Position numbers and translations under genes: made by a program
The notes under the pieces: model-generated
The model's input: the letters and a program-made list of their open reading frames with translations, nothing else
Told to the model about the DNA's origin: nothing
Databases searched by the model: none
NCBI GenBank assembly: GCA_963772335.1
Contig: CAVYXF010000008.1
Location: forward strand, 62,001-126,000
DNA: 64,000 bases
Direction: 5' to 3'
Source of the DNA: CAVYXF01 sp963772335
Lineage (GTDB): Bacteria > Pseudomonadota > Alphaproteobacteria > Rhizobiales > Rhodomicrobiaceae
Shown: positions 1 through 9,149 of the stretch, piece by piece
How the letters are laid out: the number at the start of each line of letters is the position of its first letter
Position numbering within the stretch: position 1 is the stretch's first letter

Positions 1-2079
1 TCTATGTCGGCCGCGCTACTCCTTGGCGAAACGCTCGCGGGCGTCGTGGTTGCGGTGATGTATGCTGGCGGCAACCTGCTGGAAGATTTTGCTGTTGCCC
101 GCGCGGAGCGGGACCTGAAGTCGCTTGTCGATCGCGCGCCGCGTATCGCCCATCGGCGGCTCGGGAAGGCAATCGAAGATATTCCGATCGACGAGGTCGC
201 AGTTGGCGATACCATTCTGATCAGGGCGGGCGAGGTGGTGCCGATTGATGGCGTCGTGCTCGGCGAAAGTGCTACGCTCGACGAGGCGGCGCTTACGGGC
301 GAGCCGATCCCCGCCGTGCGCAGGAGGGGCGAACCCGCTTATAGCGGCACGATCAATGCGGGGGACAGCTTCGAGATGCAGGCGACCGCTGTCGCGGGCG
401 AGAGCGCCTATGCCGGTATCGTCCGCATGGTCGCCGCCGCGCAAACGGCGAAAGCGCCTTTCATTCGCCTTGCCGATCGCTTCGCGCTGCTCCTGCTGCC
501 GGCGACGCTGTTGCTCGCAGGCGCCGCCTGGCTCCTGTCGGGCGATCCGATCCGCGGCCTTGCCGTGCTGGTGGCTTCAACGCCCTGTCCCCTGATCCTG
601 GCCGCGCCAGTGGCGTTCATCGCGGGCGTATCGCGCGCCGCGCGTCTTGGCATTCTGATCAAGGGCGGAGGACCGCTGGAGGCGCTCGCCGGCACCCACA
701 CCGTGATGTTCGACAAGACCGGTACGCTGACCATCGGCGGGGCGCGGCTTCTCGCCATCGAGACAGCGCCGGGCGTCAGCGCCGATGAGGTGCTGCGGCT
801 TGCCGGCTCGCTGGAGCAGGCCTCTCACAACGTGGTGGCGGCTGCAATCGTCTCTGCCGCCCGCGACAGGGGGCTTACGCTCGATGCGCCGCACAAGGTG
901 CGCGAGACCATGGGCTCTGGCCTCGAGGGGTATGTCGGCGGCAAATTCGTGCGGGCCGGCGCTCGCCAGCTCATTTGCGGGCCGGGGCGGCAAGAAGCAT
1001 GGGCAATGCGGGCGCTCAGGCGCGCATCCTGGCGCTCGGCGCTCAGCGTGTTCGTCAGCGTCGATGGACGGCTGATCGGGGCGATATTGCTTGCCGATGC
1101 GCTTCGACGCGAGACGCCGCGAGCCGTGCAGGCACTGCGGGCCGCCGGTGTATCCCGCATCGTCATGCTCACCGGAGACCGCGCCGACGCGGCCGAGACC
1201 ATCGCTGCCGCACTGGACCTCGATGCCGTCCTCGCCGACCGGCTGCCCTCCGATAAGGTCGAAGCGGTCACGACCGAGCAGAAGCTCCATCCGACGTTGA
1301 TGGTGGGCGATGGCATCAATGACGCGCCGGCCCTTGCGGCGTCGGGCGTCGGCATCGCCATGGGCGCAAGAGGCGCCAGCGCGTCGTCGGAAGCCGCTGA
1401 CGTCGTCATTCTGGTGGATCGGCTCGACCGGGTTTCCGATGCCATCGCCATAGCGCGGCGCTCGCATCGTATCGCGCTGGAGAGCATCGGCGCGGGGATG
1501 GCATTGTCCGGCATCGCGATGTTTGCCGCGGCGTTCGGCTGGCTGACGCCGGTTGCCGGCGCCTTGACCCAGGAAGCGATTGACGTTGCGGTGATCCTCA
1601 ATGCCTTACGGGCGTTGACGCCCGGCTGGCACTTCGCGCGGAAAACCATGCAGCCCTCGGTCGCGCAGACCCTGCATCTGGACCACCAAACCCTCGAGAC
1701 GAGCCTGGACAGACTGCGTGAAATCGCCGACGCACTGGAGGATGCGCTTCCCGAACCGGCAGTTGCCCTTATTGCCGAAGCGAATGAGCTCGTTTCTAAA
1801 CGGATCGCGCAGCACGAGCGGCAGGACGAGAGCACCGTCTATCCGAGCCTCTCGCGGTTTCTGCGCGATGGTCATGGCCTTGCCGCGATGAGCCGCGCGC
1901 ACCGCGAAATCTTGCATCTGGCGCGCCTCCTCGCCCGCCTTTCGGACGGACTCGCGCCTGAGGATGCCGACCGGTATCTGATCCGCGATGCCCAGCGGAT
2001 CATCGAGTCGCTCGACGCTCTCGTCCGGCTGCACAACGCCCAGGAGGAAGACATTTACGAATACGCCGCAACCGCCTGA
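1..2079 (+). CDS. P1B-5-type metal-transporting ATPase (Nia-like) with C-terminal hemerythrin-like domain, 5' partial
   Basis: Inner-membrane P-type ATPase that probably exports a transition metal such as Ni or Fe. The reading frame is open from the window edge. What is visible begins near the second membrane pair, so the N-terminus lies outside and the ATG at 4 is probably internal. Counting from that ATG, TGE is at about 98, the membrane motif TPCPL at about 193-197, DKTGT at 237, and GDGIND at about 435. The usual HP motif reads SHN at about 274. Residues from about 557 form a four-helix hemerythrin-like domain with HLDHQ, HERQDE, HREI and HNAQEEDIYE. A TPC motif plus a C-terminal hemerythrin domain is the known signature of subgroup P1B-5 (Sinorhizobium Nia). 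Metal specificity is inferred from that family only. Confidence 0.82.
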   Translation, partial: SMSAALLLGETLAGVVVAVMYAGGNLLEDFAVARAERDLKSLVDRAPRIAHRRLGKAIEDIPIDEVAVGDTILIRAGEVVPIDGVVLGESATLDEAALTGEPIPAVRRRGEPAYSGTINAGDSFEMQATAVAGESAYAGIVRMVAAAQTAKAPFIRLADRFALLLLPATLLLAGAAWLLSGDPIRGLAVLVASTPCPLILAAPVAFIAGVSRAARLGILIKGGGPLEALAGTHTVMFDKTGTLTIGGARLLAIETAPGVSADEVLRLAGSLEQASHNVVAAAIVSAARDRGLTLDAPHKVRETMGSGLEGYVGGKFVRAGARQLICGPGRQEAWAMRALRRASWRSALSVFVSVDGRLIGAILLADALRRETPRAVQALRAAGVSRIVMLTGDRADAAETIAAALDLDAVLADRLPSDKVEAVTTEQKLHPTLMVGDGINDAPALAASGVGIAMGARGASASSEAADVVILVDRLDRVSDAIAIARRSHRIALESIGAGMALSGIAMFAAAFGWLTPVAGALTQEAIDVAVILNALRALTPGWHFARKTMQPSVAQTLHLDHQTLETSLDRLREIADALEDALPEPAVALIAEANELVSKRIAQHERQDESTVYPSLSRFLRDGHGLAAMSRAHREILHLARLLARLSDGLAPEDADRYLIRDAQRIIESLDALVRLHNAQEEDIYEYAATA

Positions 2080-2119
2080 TGCGCTGAGCGAAGATCTGAG
2101 AGTGACCCTCTACCGCCCT

Positions 2120-2441
2120 CTATCTTTGCATTCCCAAATAGCTCAGCAACACTTCGGAGCGAATTGCCGGGTCGGCGAGGTCCCGCGCATTGCGGGTTTC
2201 TGTGATGCGCCCGCTGCGAATGAAACAAAATGGTGCTGGCGATCCGGGCAGCCATTTGGAAATTCTGCTCCACCAGCAGGATCGACAGGCGCCCATCGGC
2301 CGTAATCTCGGCGAGGCGGTCGAATACGCGCCGGATCAGCAGGGGCGCAAGGCCAAGTGAAGGCTCGTCGAGCAGAAGGCGCGGCGAGCTCATCAGCGCG
2401 CGCCCGATGACCAGCATCTGCTGCTCGCCGCCGCTCAGCAT
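2120..2441 (-). pseudogene. livF relic (branched-chain amino-acid ABC transporter ATPase, C-terminal part)
   Basis: Degraded C-terminal half of a LivF-type ATPase. The signature MLSGGEQQML, the Walker B stretch LLLDEPSLGLAP and the H-loop region LLVEQN are clear. Walker A and the whole N-terminal half are missing: in this frame a stop lies about 30 bases upstream of the signature, with no recognisable LivF sequence between. A one-base shift near 2225 moves the normal C-terminus into another frame, where it reads on as RSGRITETRNARDL and ends LLSYLGMQR before a stop at 2120-2122. With its N-terminus gone and a frameshift, it cannot make a working ATPase. It abuts the selB relic on the opposite strand. 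Confidence 0.8.
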
Positions 2442-2514
2442 CCAGGCCGAAGCCGCGGCCTTCTTCGCCGATCAAGTCGCTTTCGGGCTGCGCTGGATGC
2501 GGCCTGGAACCTCA

Positions 2515-3247
2515 CCGACCAGGAGGGCCCGCGATCTGCGCAGGCGCGTCGGCGTGCTCGCGCCGGGCTCGGGGGGCGATGTCGGCCTTTCGCGACGGCA
2601 TGCCGGGACGCTGCGAGGGGCTGTTCTCGACAGGCTGGCCGCATGGCACCGGGACCATCCTGACCGCGCCGGACCCGATCTCGCCACGCTAAGGCGCGTC
2701 CTGCCCCTGCCATGCCTGCCGGCCGCGCTCGAAGCGGTGCTTGCGGCGCTTCTCGCCGACGCTGAGATCGCGCGCGCCGTCCGTTCCTGCGGCTTGCCGG
2801 CCACAGGCCGCGCCTTGTTTCGACTGATGCGGCGCTTTGGCAGCAGGTCCGCGTTTTGCTCGAGGCGCCGGGCCGGCCGCCGGTCATCTCCGAGCTGGCG
2901 GCCGCGCTCGGGATCACTCGCCCAGTGCCGAACGCCTCCTTGGCCGCGTGGCGCTCATCGGCGAGGCGACCCAGGTCACGCCGAACCGCTACATGACCTA
3001 CGCCGCTCTCCGAAGGCTTGCCGCTATCGCCGAAATGGGCGCGCAGCAGACCGGATGCTTTACCGCCGGCCAGTTCCGCGACTGGACAGGGCTGGGGCAC
3101 AACTTGACGATCGAGATGCTGGAATATTTCGATCGCGCCGGCCTCACCCGCCGCCAGGGCGACGTGCGTGCAGTAGTGCGCCGGCCGGCCGAGGTGTTCG
3201 GCTCCGGGCCCGTCGCCGCTGAGCCTTTGCCGCTGCCGGCGGCATAA
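2515..3247 (+). pseudogene. selB relic (selenocysteine-specific elongation factor, C-terminal winged-helix region)
   Basis: Three consecutive reading frames each carry part of a SelB-like C-terminal region. Frame 1, about 2515-2815, gives a winged-helix stretch (LRRRVGVLAPGSGG, then DLATLRRVL). Frame 3, about 2817-2935, gives DAALWQQVRVLLEAPGRP and ISELAAALGI. Frame 2, about 2960-3247, gives FTAGQFRDWTGLGHN and EMLEYFDRAGLTRRQGD, the typical SelB end that binds the SECIS element. The N-terminal GTPase domain is absent. Two shifts plus the truncation make this a dead gene. The assignment rests on motif similarity read by eye. No selA, selD or selC is seen in the window. Confidence 0.68.
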
Positions 3248-3402
3248 CGATTCTGGCTAAGGCTCTGGCGCCAGACGTGGTCTCATGGCATTCGACGATG
3301 TTCGCCAGGGCGCCGGTGCAGTCGATCCAATTTCACCGCGACCGCAGTTACCGTAAGTTCACCAGGTCGGTGGCGGCTTTCCCTGCGAACAGGCGTGCAG
3401 CT

Positions 3403-3987
3403 CTAACCTAGAAACGGAATATCGACGAGCAGCAGAAAGCCGTTGAGCATCAGCAGCGTGCCGAGCCCGCCGAGGACGGCGCTGGTCCAGAGGAGGATCG
3501 GCCCGCTCAGGATGAGGGAGGCCGAGGCGAGCACCACCGCGATCTGCAATAGCGCGCCGCCAAAATCGAAATAGGGGTCGCGTTTCAGCGCGATCTCCCG
3601 TTGCTCTTCCAAGGCGCGCGCCTTCGCCAGCAGCTCCTTCTTGCCGTCGCCGGTCGCGGGCTCGCTCTCGTAGCGGTCGGCGGTCGCGCGATAGCTGGCG
3701 AACTTATCCTGGAGCTTCTGTCGCAGCTCCGGTGGAATGGAGGGATCGGCCAGCCGCAGCTCGAAATCGTCCGCCAGCGCGCGGATCGTGGTCTGGCGAA
3801 TGGTCTTGGCCTGGTAGAAGGCATAGGAGTCCGCGGCCTCGATGCTGGAGCGGATCATTTCCTTGGTGGCGTTGTCGCCGCCAACGGAGGTGATGGCGAT
3901 GAGGACGGCGAGCGCCGCGATATAGATCGCCGTCAGCCTGTTGGGCGAAATCTCACTCGCGGGATCAAGCGCATCTGGCAGGCTCAT
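3403..3987 (-). CDS. DUF4337-type membrane protein
   Basis: Small inner-membrane protein of about 194 residues resembling the DUF4337 family, whose function is unknown. One membrane helix lies near the N-terminus (YIAALAVLIAITSVGG). A charged helical middle follows, with the family-like stretch SSIEAADSYAFYQAKTIRQT, then two C-terminal helices (LLQIAVVLASASLILSG and AVLGGLGTLLMLNGFLLL). I chose the ATG at 3987 because a strong GGGGGAGGGG ribosome-binding site precedes it. A longer frame reaches 4044. It lies 89 bases downstream of gpmA and may be co-transcribed with it. Confidence 0.75.
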   Translation of the reverse strand: MSLPDALDPASEISPNRLTAIYIAALAVLIAITSVGGDNATKEMIRSSIEAADSYAFYQAKTIRQTTIRALADDFELRLADPSIPPELRQKLQDKFASYRATADRYESEPATGDGKKELLAKARALEEQREIALKRDPYFDFGGALLQIAVVLASASLILSGPILLWTSAVLGGLGTLLMLNGFLLLVDIPFLG

Positions 3988-4076
3988 TGCCCCTCCCCCT
4001 GTTTCACGGCCCTGCTGTTTAGCGGGGGATCGTGACACAGACAAGTCGCACGCTCAGCCGCCCTGGCTCGGCGATT

Positions 4077-4697
4077 TCAGGCGGTCAGCTCACGCTTATC
4101 CGCGACGGAGCCGTCACGCGCTAGGTAATAGACCAGGGGTACGCCGGTTGCCAGGTTCAGTGCCAGGACCTGCTCCTGGGAGAGCTTGTCCAGCACCATG
4201 ACCAGAGCCCGCAGCGAATTGCCGTGAGCCGCAACGATCACCGACTTGCCGGTTTCGACCTCTGGCAGGATGCGCGCCTCGTAATAGGGGAGCACGCGCG
4301 CCGCGGTGTCCTTCAGGCTTTCGCCGCCGGGCGGGGCAATGTCGTATGAACGGCGCCAGATGTGCACCTGCTCCTCACCCCAGCGCCTGCGGGCGTCGTC
4401 CTTATTCAGGCCCACGAGATCGCCGTAATCGCGCTCATTCAGCGCCTGATCGCGGATGATCGGCAGGTCGGTCTGGCCGGTCTCCTCGAGGATGATATCC
4501 AGCGTGCGCTGGGCGCGCTTCAAGGCGCTGGTGAAGCCGATGTCGAAGCGAAAGCCTTCGCGCTTCAGCGCAATGCCGGCCTGGCGCGCTTCCTCGACGC
4601 CTTTCTCGGTCAGATCAACATCGCGCCAGCCGGTGAACAGGTTGAGCTTGTTCCATTCGCTTTCGCCATGGCGCACAAGAACGAGAACGTTTTTCAT
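4077..4697 (-). CDS. gpmA: 2,3-bisphosphoglycerate-dependent phosphoglycerate mutase
   Basis: Cytoplasmic glycolytic and gluconeogenic enzyme that interconverts 3- and 2-phosphoglycerate. The 206-residue protein has the catalytic phosphohistidine motif RHGESEWN near residues 9-16, the substrate-binding stretch NERDYGDL, and the second histidine in AAHGNSLRAL. It is the short alphaproteobacterial form; the enterobacterial enzyme is nearer 250 residues. It starts 24 bases after dapB ends on the same strand, so the two are very likely one transcript. Confidence 0.95.
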   Translation of the reverse strand: MKNVLVLVRHGESEWNKLNLFTGWRDVDLTEKGVEEARQAGIALKREGFRFDIGFTSALKRAQRTLDIILEETGQTDLPIIRDQALNERDYGDLVGLNKDDARRRWGEEQVHIWRRSYDIAPPGGESLKDTAARVLPYYEARILPEVETGKSVIVAAHGNSLRALVMVLDKLSQEQVLALNLATGVPLVYYLARDGSVADKRELTA

Positions 4698-4721
4698 CGA
4701 AGCTGCCTCTACGAAAATACT

Positions 4722-5519
4722 TCAGAGCCCCAGGACGTCTTCCATCGAGTAGAGGCCGGGCGGCTTGCCCTGGCCCCAGAGCGCGGCGGCAATGGCACCG
4801 CGCGCGAAGATCTGCCGGTCGGATGCGCGATGCGTGAGCTCCAGGCGCTCACTCGGCCCGGCGAAGATCACCGTGTGGTCGCCGACGACGTCACCGCCGC
4901 GCAGGGCGGCAAAGCCGATGTCGCCGCGCTTGCGCACCGCGCTATGGCCGTCGCGACCGCGCACCGCGTGGTCGTCGAGGCTGATCTCGCGCCCTTCGGC
5001 CACCGCCTTGCCAAGCAGCAGGGCAGTGCCGGAAGGGGCATCGACCTTCATCCGATGATGCATCTCGACGATCTCCACGTCGAAATCGGCGTCGAGCATC
5101 TGCGCCGCCTTGCGGACCAGGCCCGCAAGCAGATTCACGCCCAGGCTCATATTGCCCGATTTGACGATGACCGCGTGGCGGGCTGCTGCTTGCACCCGCT
5201 CGTTCTGTTCATGGCTAAGCCCTGTCGTGCCAATGACATGCACGATCCGCGCCTGGGCGGCAAGGCCAGCATGCTCCGCCGTCGCTTCGGGGGTGGTGAA
5301 ATCGAGCACGCCCTCGGACCGGACGAAAAGCTCGAGCGGATCGCGCGTGATCGGGATGCCGAGCTTGCCAATTCCCGCGAGCTCCCCGATGTCGGCATCA
5401 AGGAAAGGCGATCCCTCCGGCTCAGTACCGCCAGAGATCGAGCAGTTGGGCATTTCGTGCAATTGCTTGACGAGCGCCCTGCCCATGCGGCCGCCCGCTC
5501 CCATGATCGCCAGTCTCAT
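4722..5519 (-). CDS. dapB: 4-hydroxy-tetrahydrodipicolinate reductase
   Basis: Cytoplasmic enzyme of lysine and diaminopimelate synthesis that reduces 4-hydroxy-tetrahydrodipicolinate with NAD(P)H. The 265-residue protein has the nucleotide-binding motif GAGGRMGRAL at residues 7-16, the family motif MHHRMKVDAPSGTAL with catalytic His and Lys, and NMSLGVNLLAGL. Length and motifs are normal for DapB. It is followed closely by gpmA. A dapB-gpmA arrangement is common in Hyphomicrobiales. Confidence 0.96.
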   Translation of the reverse strand: MRLAIMGAGGRMGRALVKQLHEMPNCSISGGTEPEGSPFLDADIGELAGIGKLGIPITRDPLELFVRSEGVLDFTTPEATAEHAGLAAQARIVHVIGTTGLSHEQNERVQAAARHAVIVKSGNMSLGVNLLAGLVRKAAQMLDADFDVEIVEMHHRMKVDAPSGTALLLGKAVAEGREISLDDHAVRGRDGHSAVRKRGDIGFAALRGGDVVGDHTVIFAGPSERLELTHRASDRQIFARGAIAAALWGQGKPPGLYSMEDVLGL

Positions 5520-5745
5520 TGTGTCTCAATCTGTTATATTCGAAGGAAGCCGAGGTATAGCAGCGACGAAAGCTCGCCGAAAGCGTTTGCGGCTGCTGGA
5601 GGCCGCTTTCGCGGGATGAGATCGCGGACACTGTATTTGGGCGTTATCGGTGGTGCCGCTCAGCTGCCTTCACACAGGTTCCGTGGTATTCGCGCGGAGC
5701 AGAAAGACTGCTTGGCAGGGCACAACGCTGTTCTAGCGAGCACAT

Positions 5746-7089
5746 TCAGGCCGCCTTTGGAATGGCTGGGAAGAGTGAGCGATAGCCAAGCGCCCGCTCA
5801 TCGAACTTCACATCGTAGCGGGAGATTGGGCGGGCAAGAGCGAGACCCTCGAGCGAGCGGCAGCGGCTCAGCGCGACGTAGGCCTGGCCATGGGCGAAGG
5901 CACCGCGGCCGAAATCGATATAGACCTTGTCGAGCGTCATGCCCTGGCTCTTGTGGATGGTCAAGGCCCAGGCCAGGCGAACCGGCAGCTGCCGGAACGA
6001 GCCGACTACCCGCTCGACGATCTTGTCCTTCTCCGGGTCGTGCTCGTAGCGCAAATTCTCCCAGGTGGCAGGCTCCAGCTCGTGCTCCTCACCGGACACT
6101 TCGATCCAGACGCTCTGGCCTTTGATCCGCTTCACAAGCGCCTGCGTGCCGTTGACCCACCGCTTGTCGGGGTCGTTGCGCAGCAGCACGACCTTACAGC
6201 CTTCTTTCAAGGTCAGCGCGGCATCGGTCGGGTAGGCCGAGGGCTCGAATTTGCCGGTCACCGTCGCCTCGAAGGGGGTGCCGGCACCCGGCAGCCGGTC
6301 GAGAAAAGCCCGATTGGTCTGATCGGCGGCCTGATTTATGGGGGTGAGCACAATATAGTCGTCGGAGCGCGGCAGGGAGCGGAACGGAGCCACACGCTCA
6401 TTGAACACGCTGAAATGCTCATTTCCCGGTCGCCCATGGCGGATGCCGTTCAGCGCACTGAGGAAAGTCTCATCGCTCTGGCGGTAGACGTGCTCCAATT
6501 CGACGAGACTGAGCGGTGCATCGCGGAACACCGGGGCATTGAAGAAAAAATAGCCGCCGAAGCTTTCGGCGAACAGCTCCTGCAACTCGCGCTCGCGCAC
6601 AACCGGCGGGAGCTGGTGCAAATCGCCGAGCACGAGGAGTTGGACGCCGCCGAAGGGCACATTCATCTGCTTGCGCGCGATCCTCAGGGCGAGATCCATG
6701 CCCTCCATGAGATCGGCCCGCACCATTGAGACTTCGTCGATGATCAGGGTGTCGAGATTGCGCAAGAGAGCGGTGCGGCGTGCACGCTTGACCACCTCCG
6801 GGGTGATGAACTGCGGCGGAAAGCCGAAAAAGGAATGAATGGTCTGGCCCTGCACATTGATGGCGGCAAGGCCTGTGGGGGCAAGGACTGCGGTTTTTGA
6901 GCGCAAATTGGCGCGCAGGCAGCGCAGAAGCGTCGATTTGCCGGTGCCGGCGCGCCCCGTGATGAACAGATTGTCTCCCTTGTCCGAGGCGGCGATTGCA
7001 GAGGCGAATTCCGCCGAAGGCTGCACGCCGGCCGGCCAACGAACGCTCGATTGACGGGTCGGCAATGTCGAACTCAAAGCCATGGTCAC
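5746..7089 (-). CDS. PIF1/RecD-like ATP-dependent DNA helicase
   Basis: Cytoplasmic superfamily 1B helicase of 447 residues, expected to unwind DNA 5' to 3' in repair or replication. Walker A is GRAGTGKSTLL at about 46. Walker B is LIIDEVSMVRADL at about 112. Motif III is GDLHQLPPV. The C-terminal motifs are LTIHKSQGMTLDKVYIDFG and YVALSRCRSLEGL. The longest start is a GTG at 7089, preceded at good spacing by AAGGG; an ATG at 7083 is the alternative. Bacterial members are often annotated as AAA-family or PIF1-like ATPases, and their exact role is not settled. Confidence 0.85.
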   Translation of the reverse strand: MTMALSSTLPTRQSSVRWPAGVQPSAEFASAIAASDKGDNLFITGRAGTGKSTLLRCLRANLRSKTAVLAPTGLAAINVQGQTIHSFFGFPPQFITPEVVKRARRTALLRNLDTLIIDEVSMVRADLMEGMDLALRIARKQMNVPFGGVQLLVLGDLHQLPPVVRERELQELFAESFGGYFFFNAPVFRDAPLSLVELEHVYRQSDETFLSALNGIRHGRPGNEHFSVFNERVAPFRSLPRSDDYIVLTPINQAADQTNRAFLDRLPGAGTPFEATVTGKFEPSAYPTDAALTLKEGCKVVLLRNDPDKRWVNGTQALVKRIKGQSVWIEVSGEEHELEPATWENLRYEHDPEKDKIVERVVGSFRQLPVRLAWALTIHKSQGMTLDKVYIDFGRGAFAHGQAYVALSRCRSLEGLALARPISRYDVKFDERALGYRSLFPAIPKAA

Positions 7090-7331
7090 CGCTTTTCCCT
7101 TCGATCAGATGCCGTCATCGCAATCTGGCACAACAGCATTTTGGCGTGAACTTCGTGAGAACACTTACTGAACAAAAACGGAATTGATCGCCTGCAGTTT
7201 CACCGTTAACAGTGAATGGCGGCGAATGTGAAGGCCTTGTTAAACGAATTGGCGATTCGGAGCAGCAAGCAATGCGCAGCTCAGCAGAGAGTATGGTGGA
7301 GGAAGCCGTTGCCGGATCGGCTCTGGCCGAC

Positions 7332-9149
7332 CTAGCTTACCACCAACCGCTCCGCTTTCTTTCGATCATTGGGGTCGAGCAGCCGTTTGCGCAGCCGGAT
7401 CGAGTTGGGTGTGATCTCGACCAGCTCATCGTCCCCGATGTAGGAGAGCGCCTTCTCCAGCGTCATCCTTATCGGCGGCGTGAGCATGACATTGTCGTCC
7501 TTGCCCGCGGCGCGGACGTTGGTGAGCTTCTTGCCCTTGAGCACATTGACCTCCAGATCATTGCCGCGGCTGTGCTCGCCGACAATCATGCCCTGATAGA
7601 CCCTGGTTTGCGGACTGATCATCAGCGGTCCGCGGTCCTCCAGGTTCCACAGCGCATAAGCGACAGCCTCGCCCTGGCCGTTGGAGATCAAAACACCATT
7701 GCGCCGGCCGGGAATCTCGCCCTTATACGGCGCGTAAGCGTGGAACAGCCGGTTCATCACCGCCGTGCCCCGCGTGTCCGACAAGAGCTCGCTCTGATAG
7801 CCGATCAGCCCGCGCGTCGGCACATGGAGGATAAGGCGCTGGCGGCCGCCGCCCGAGGGGCGCATATCGATCAGCTCGCCCCGGCGCTCGGAAAGCTTTT
7901 GCACGACGGCGCCGGAGAATTCCTCATCGACATCGATAATGACTTCCTCGATCGGCTCCAGACGCTGCCCGGTCTTAGGATCGAAGGTCATCACCACACG
8001 CGGCCGGGACACCGCCAGCTCAAAGCCTTCCCGGCGCATGGTTTCAATGAGGATGGCAAGCTGCAGCTCGCCGCGGCCGGCAACTTCGAAGGCATCGGCG
8101 TCGGCCGTCTCGGAAATCTTCAGGGCGACGTTGCCTTCGGCTTCCCGCAGCAGCCGCTCGCGGATCACGCGGCTTTGCACCTTGCTGCCTTCCTGCCCGG
8201 CATAAGGGCCATCATTGATGCGGAAGGTCATCGACAAGGTCGGTGGATCGATCGGCTGAGCGGGCAGCGCATCCTTCACCTCCGGCGCACAGAGCGTATC
8301 GGCAACGGTCGCCTGGCTGAGACCGGCCAGCGCAATGATATCGCCGGCATTGCCCTCCTCAATCGACTGGCGCTCCAGGCCACGAAAGGCGAGGACTTTG
8401 GACACCCGGCCCTGCTCGATGGTCCTGCCGTCACGGCTGAGAGCCTTGACGGCCTGGCCGGGCTTCACGCTCCCCGACGTGATCCGGCCAGTGAGGACAC
8501 GGCCGAGAAACGGGTCGGCCTCCACTGTCGTCGCCAGCATGCGGAACGGACCCTCGCTTGTCGCAGGCGGCGCGAAATGCGCAACGACCAGGTCGAACAG
8601 CGGAGCCATGTCAACTCTCGCACCCGCCGGGCTTCTGGCCATCCAGCCTTCCTTGGCAGAGCCATAGAGAATGGGAAAGTCCAGCTGGTCGTCGGTTGCA
8701 TCGAGATTGGCGAACAGGTCGAACACCTCGTTGACCACCTCGACATGGCGCTCATCCGGCTTGTCGATCTTGTTGATCGCGACGATCGGCCTAAGCCCAA
8801 CCTTCAAAGCCTTGGAGACGACGAATTTGGTCTGCGGCATCGGCCCTTCGGACGCATCGACCAGCACGATCGCGCCGTCGACCATGTTGAGGATCCGCTC
8901 GACCTCACCGCCGAAATCGGCATGGCCGGGCGTGTCGACAATGTTGATGCGGGTGCCCTTCCAGAGGATCGAGGTGACCTTCGCCAGGATGGTGATGCCG
9001 CGCTCACGCTCGAGGTCGTTGGAATCCATCGCCCGTTCCGCGACGCGCTGGTTGTCGCGGAAGGCGCCAGATTGGCGCAGCAAAACGTCGATCAGGGTGG
9101 TCTTTCCGTGATCGACGTGGGCGATGATAGCAATGTTGCGAAGGTTCAT
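7332..9149 (-). CDS. typA: ribosome-binding translational GTPase TypA/BipA
   Basis: Translational GTPase that binds the 70S ribosome and supports growth under stress and cold and late 50S assembly. The 605-residue protein shows G1 AHVDHGKTTL at about 10, G2-region RERGITI, G3 DTPGHADFGG and G4 NKIDKPD. EF-G-like domains III and V and the BipA-specific C-terminal domain follow. Length is normal. Its ATG overlaps the stop of the upstream membrane-protein gene (ATGA), so the two are translationally coupled. Confidence 0.96.
   Translation of the reverse strand: MNLRNIAIIAHVDHGKTTLIDVLLRQSGAFRDNQRVAERAMDSNDLERERGITILAKVTSILWKGTRINIVDTPGHADFGGEVERILNMVDGAIVLVDASEGPMPQTKFVVSKALKVGLRPIVAINKIDKPDERHVEVVNEVFDLFANLDATDDQLDFPILYGSAKEGWMARSPAGARVDMAPLFDLVVAHFAPPATSEGPFRMLATTVEADPFLGRVLTGRITSGSVKPGQAVKALSRDGRTIEQGRVSKVLAFRGLERQSIEEGNAGDIIALAGLSQATVADTLCAPEVKDALPAQPIDPPTLSMTFRINDGPYAGQEGSKVQSRVIRERLLREAEGNVALKISETADADAFEVAGRGELQLAILIETMRREGFELAVSRPRVVMTFDPKTGQRLEPIEEVIIDVDEEFSGAVVQKLSERRGELIDMRPSGGGRQRLILHVPTRGLIGYQSELLSDTRGTAVMNRLFHAYAPYKGEIPGRRNGVLISNGQGEAVAYALWNLEDRGPLMISPQTRVYQGMIVGEHSRGNDLEVNVLKGKKLTNVRAAGKDDNVMLTPPIRMTLEKALSYIGDDELVEITPNSIRLRKRLLDPNDRKKAERLVVS

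Noticed and set aside
4362..6125. 587-codon open frame antisense to gpmA, dapB and the helicase
   Set aside because: It runs across three well-supported genes on the opposite strand and has no recognisable domain.
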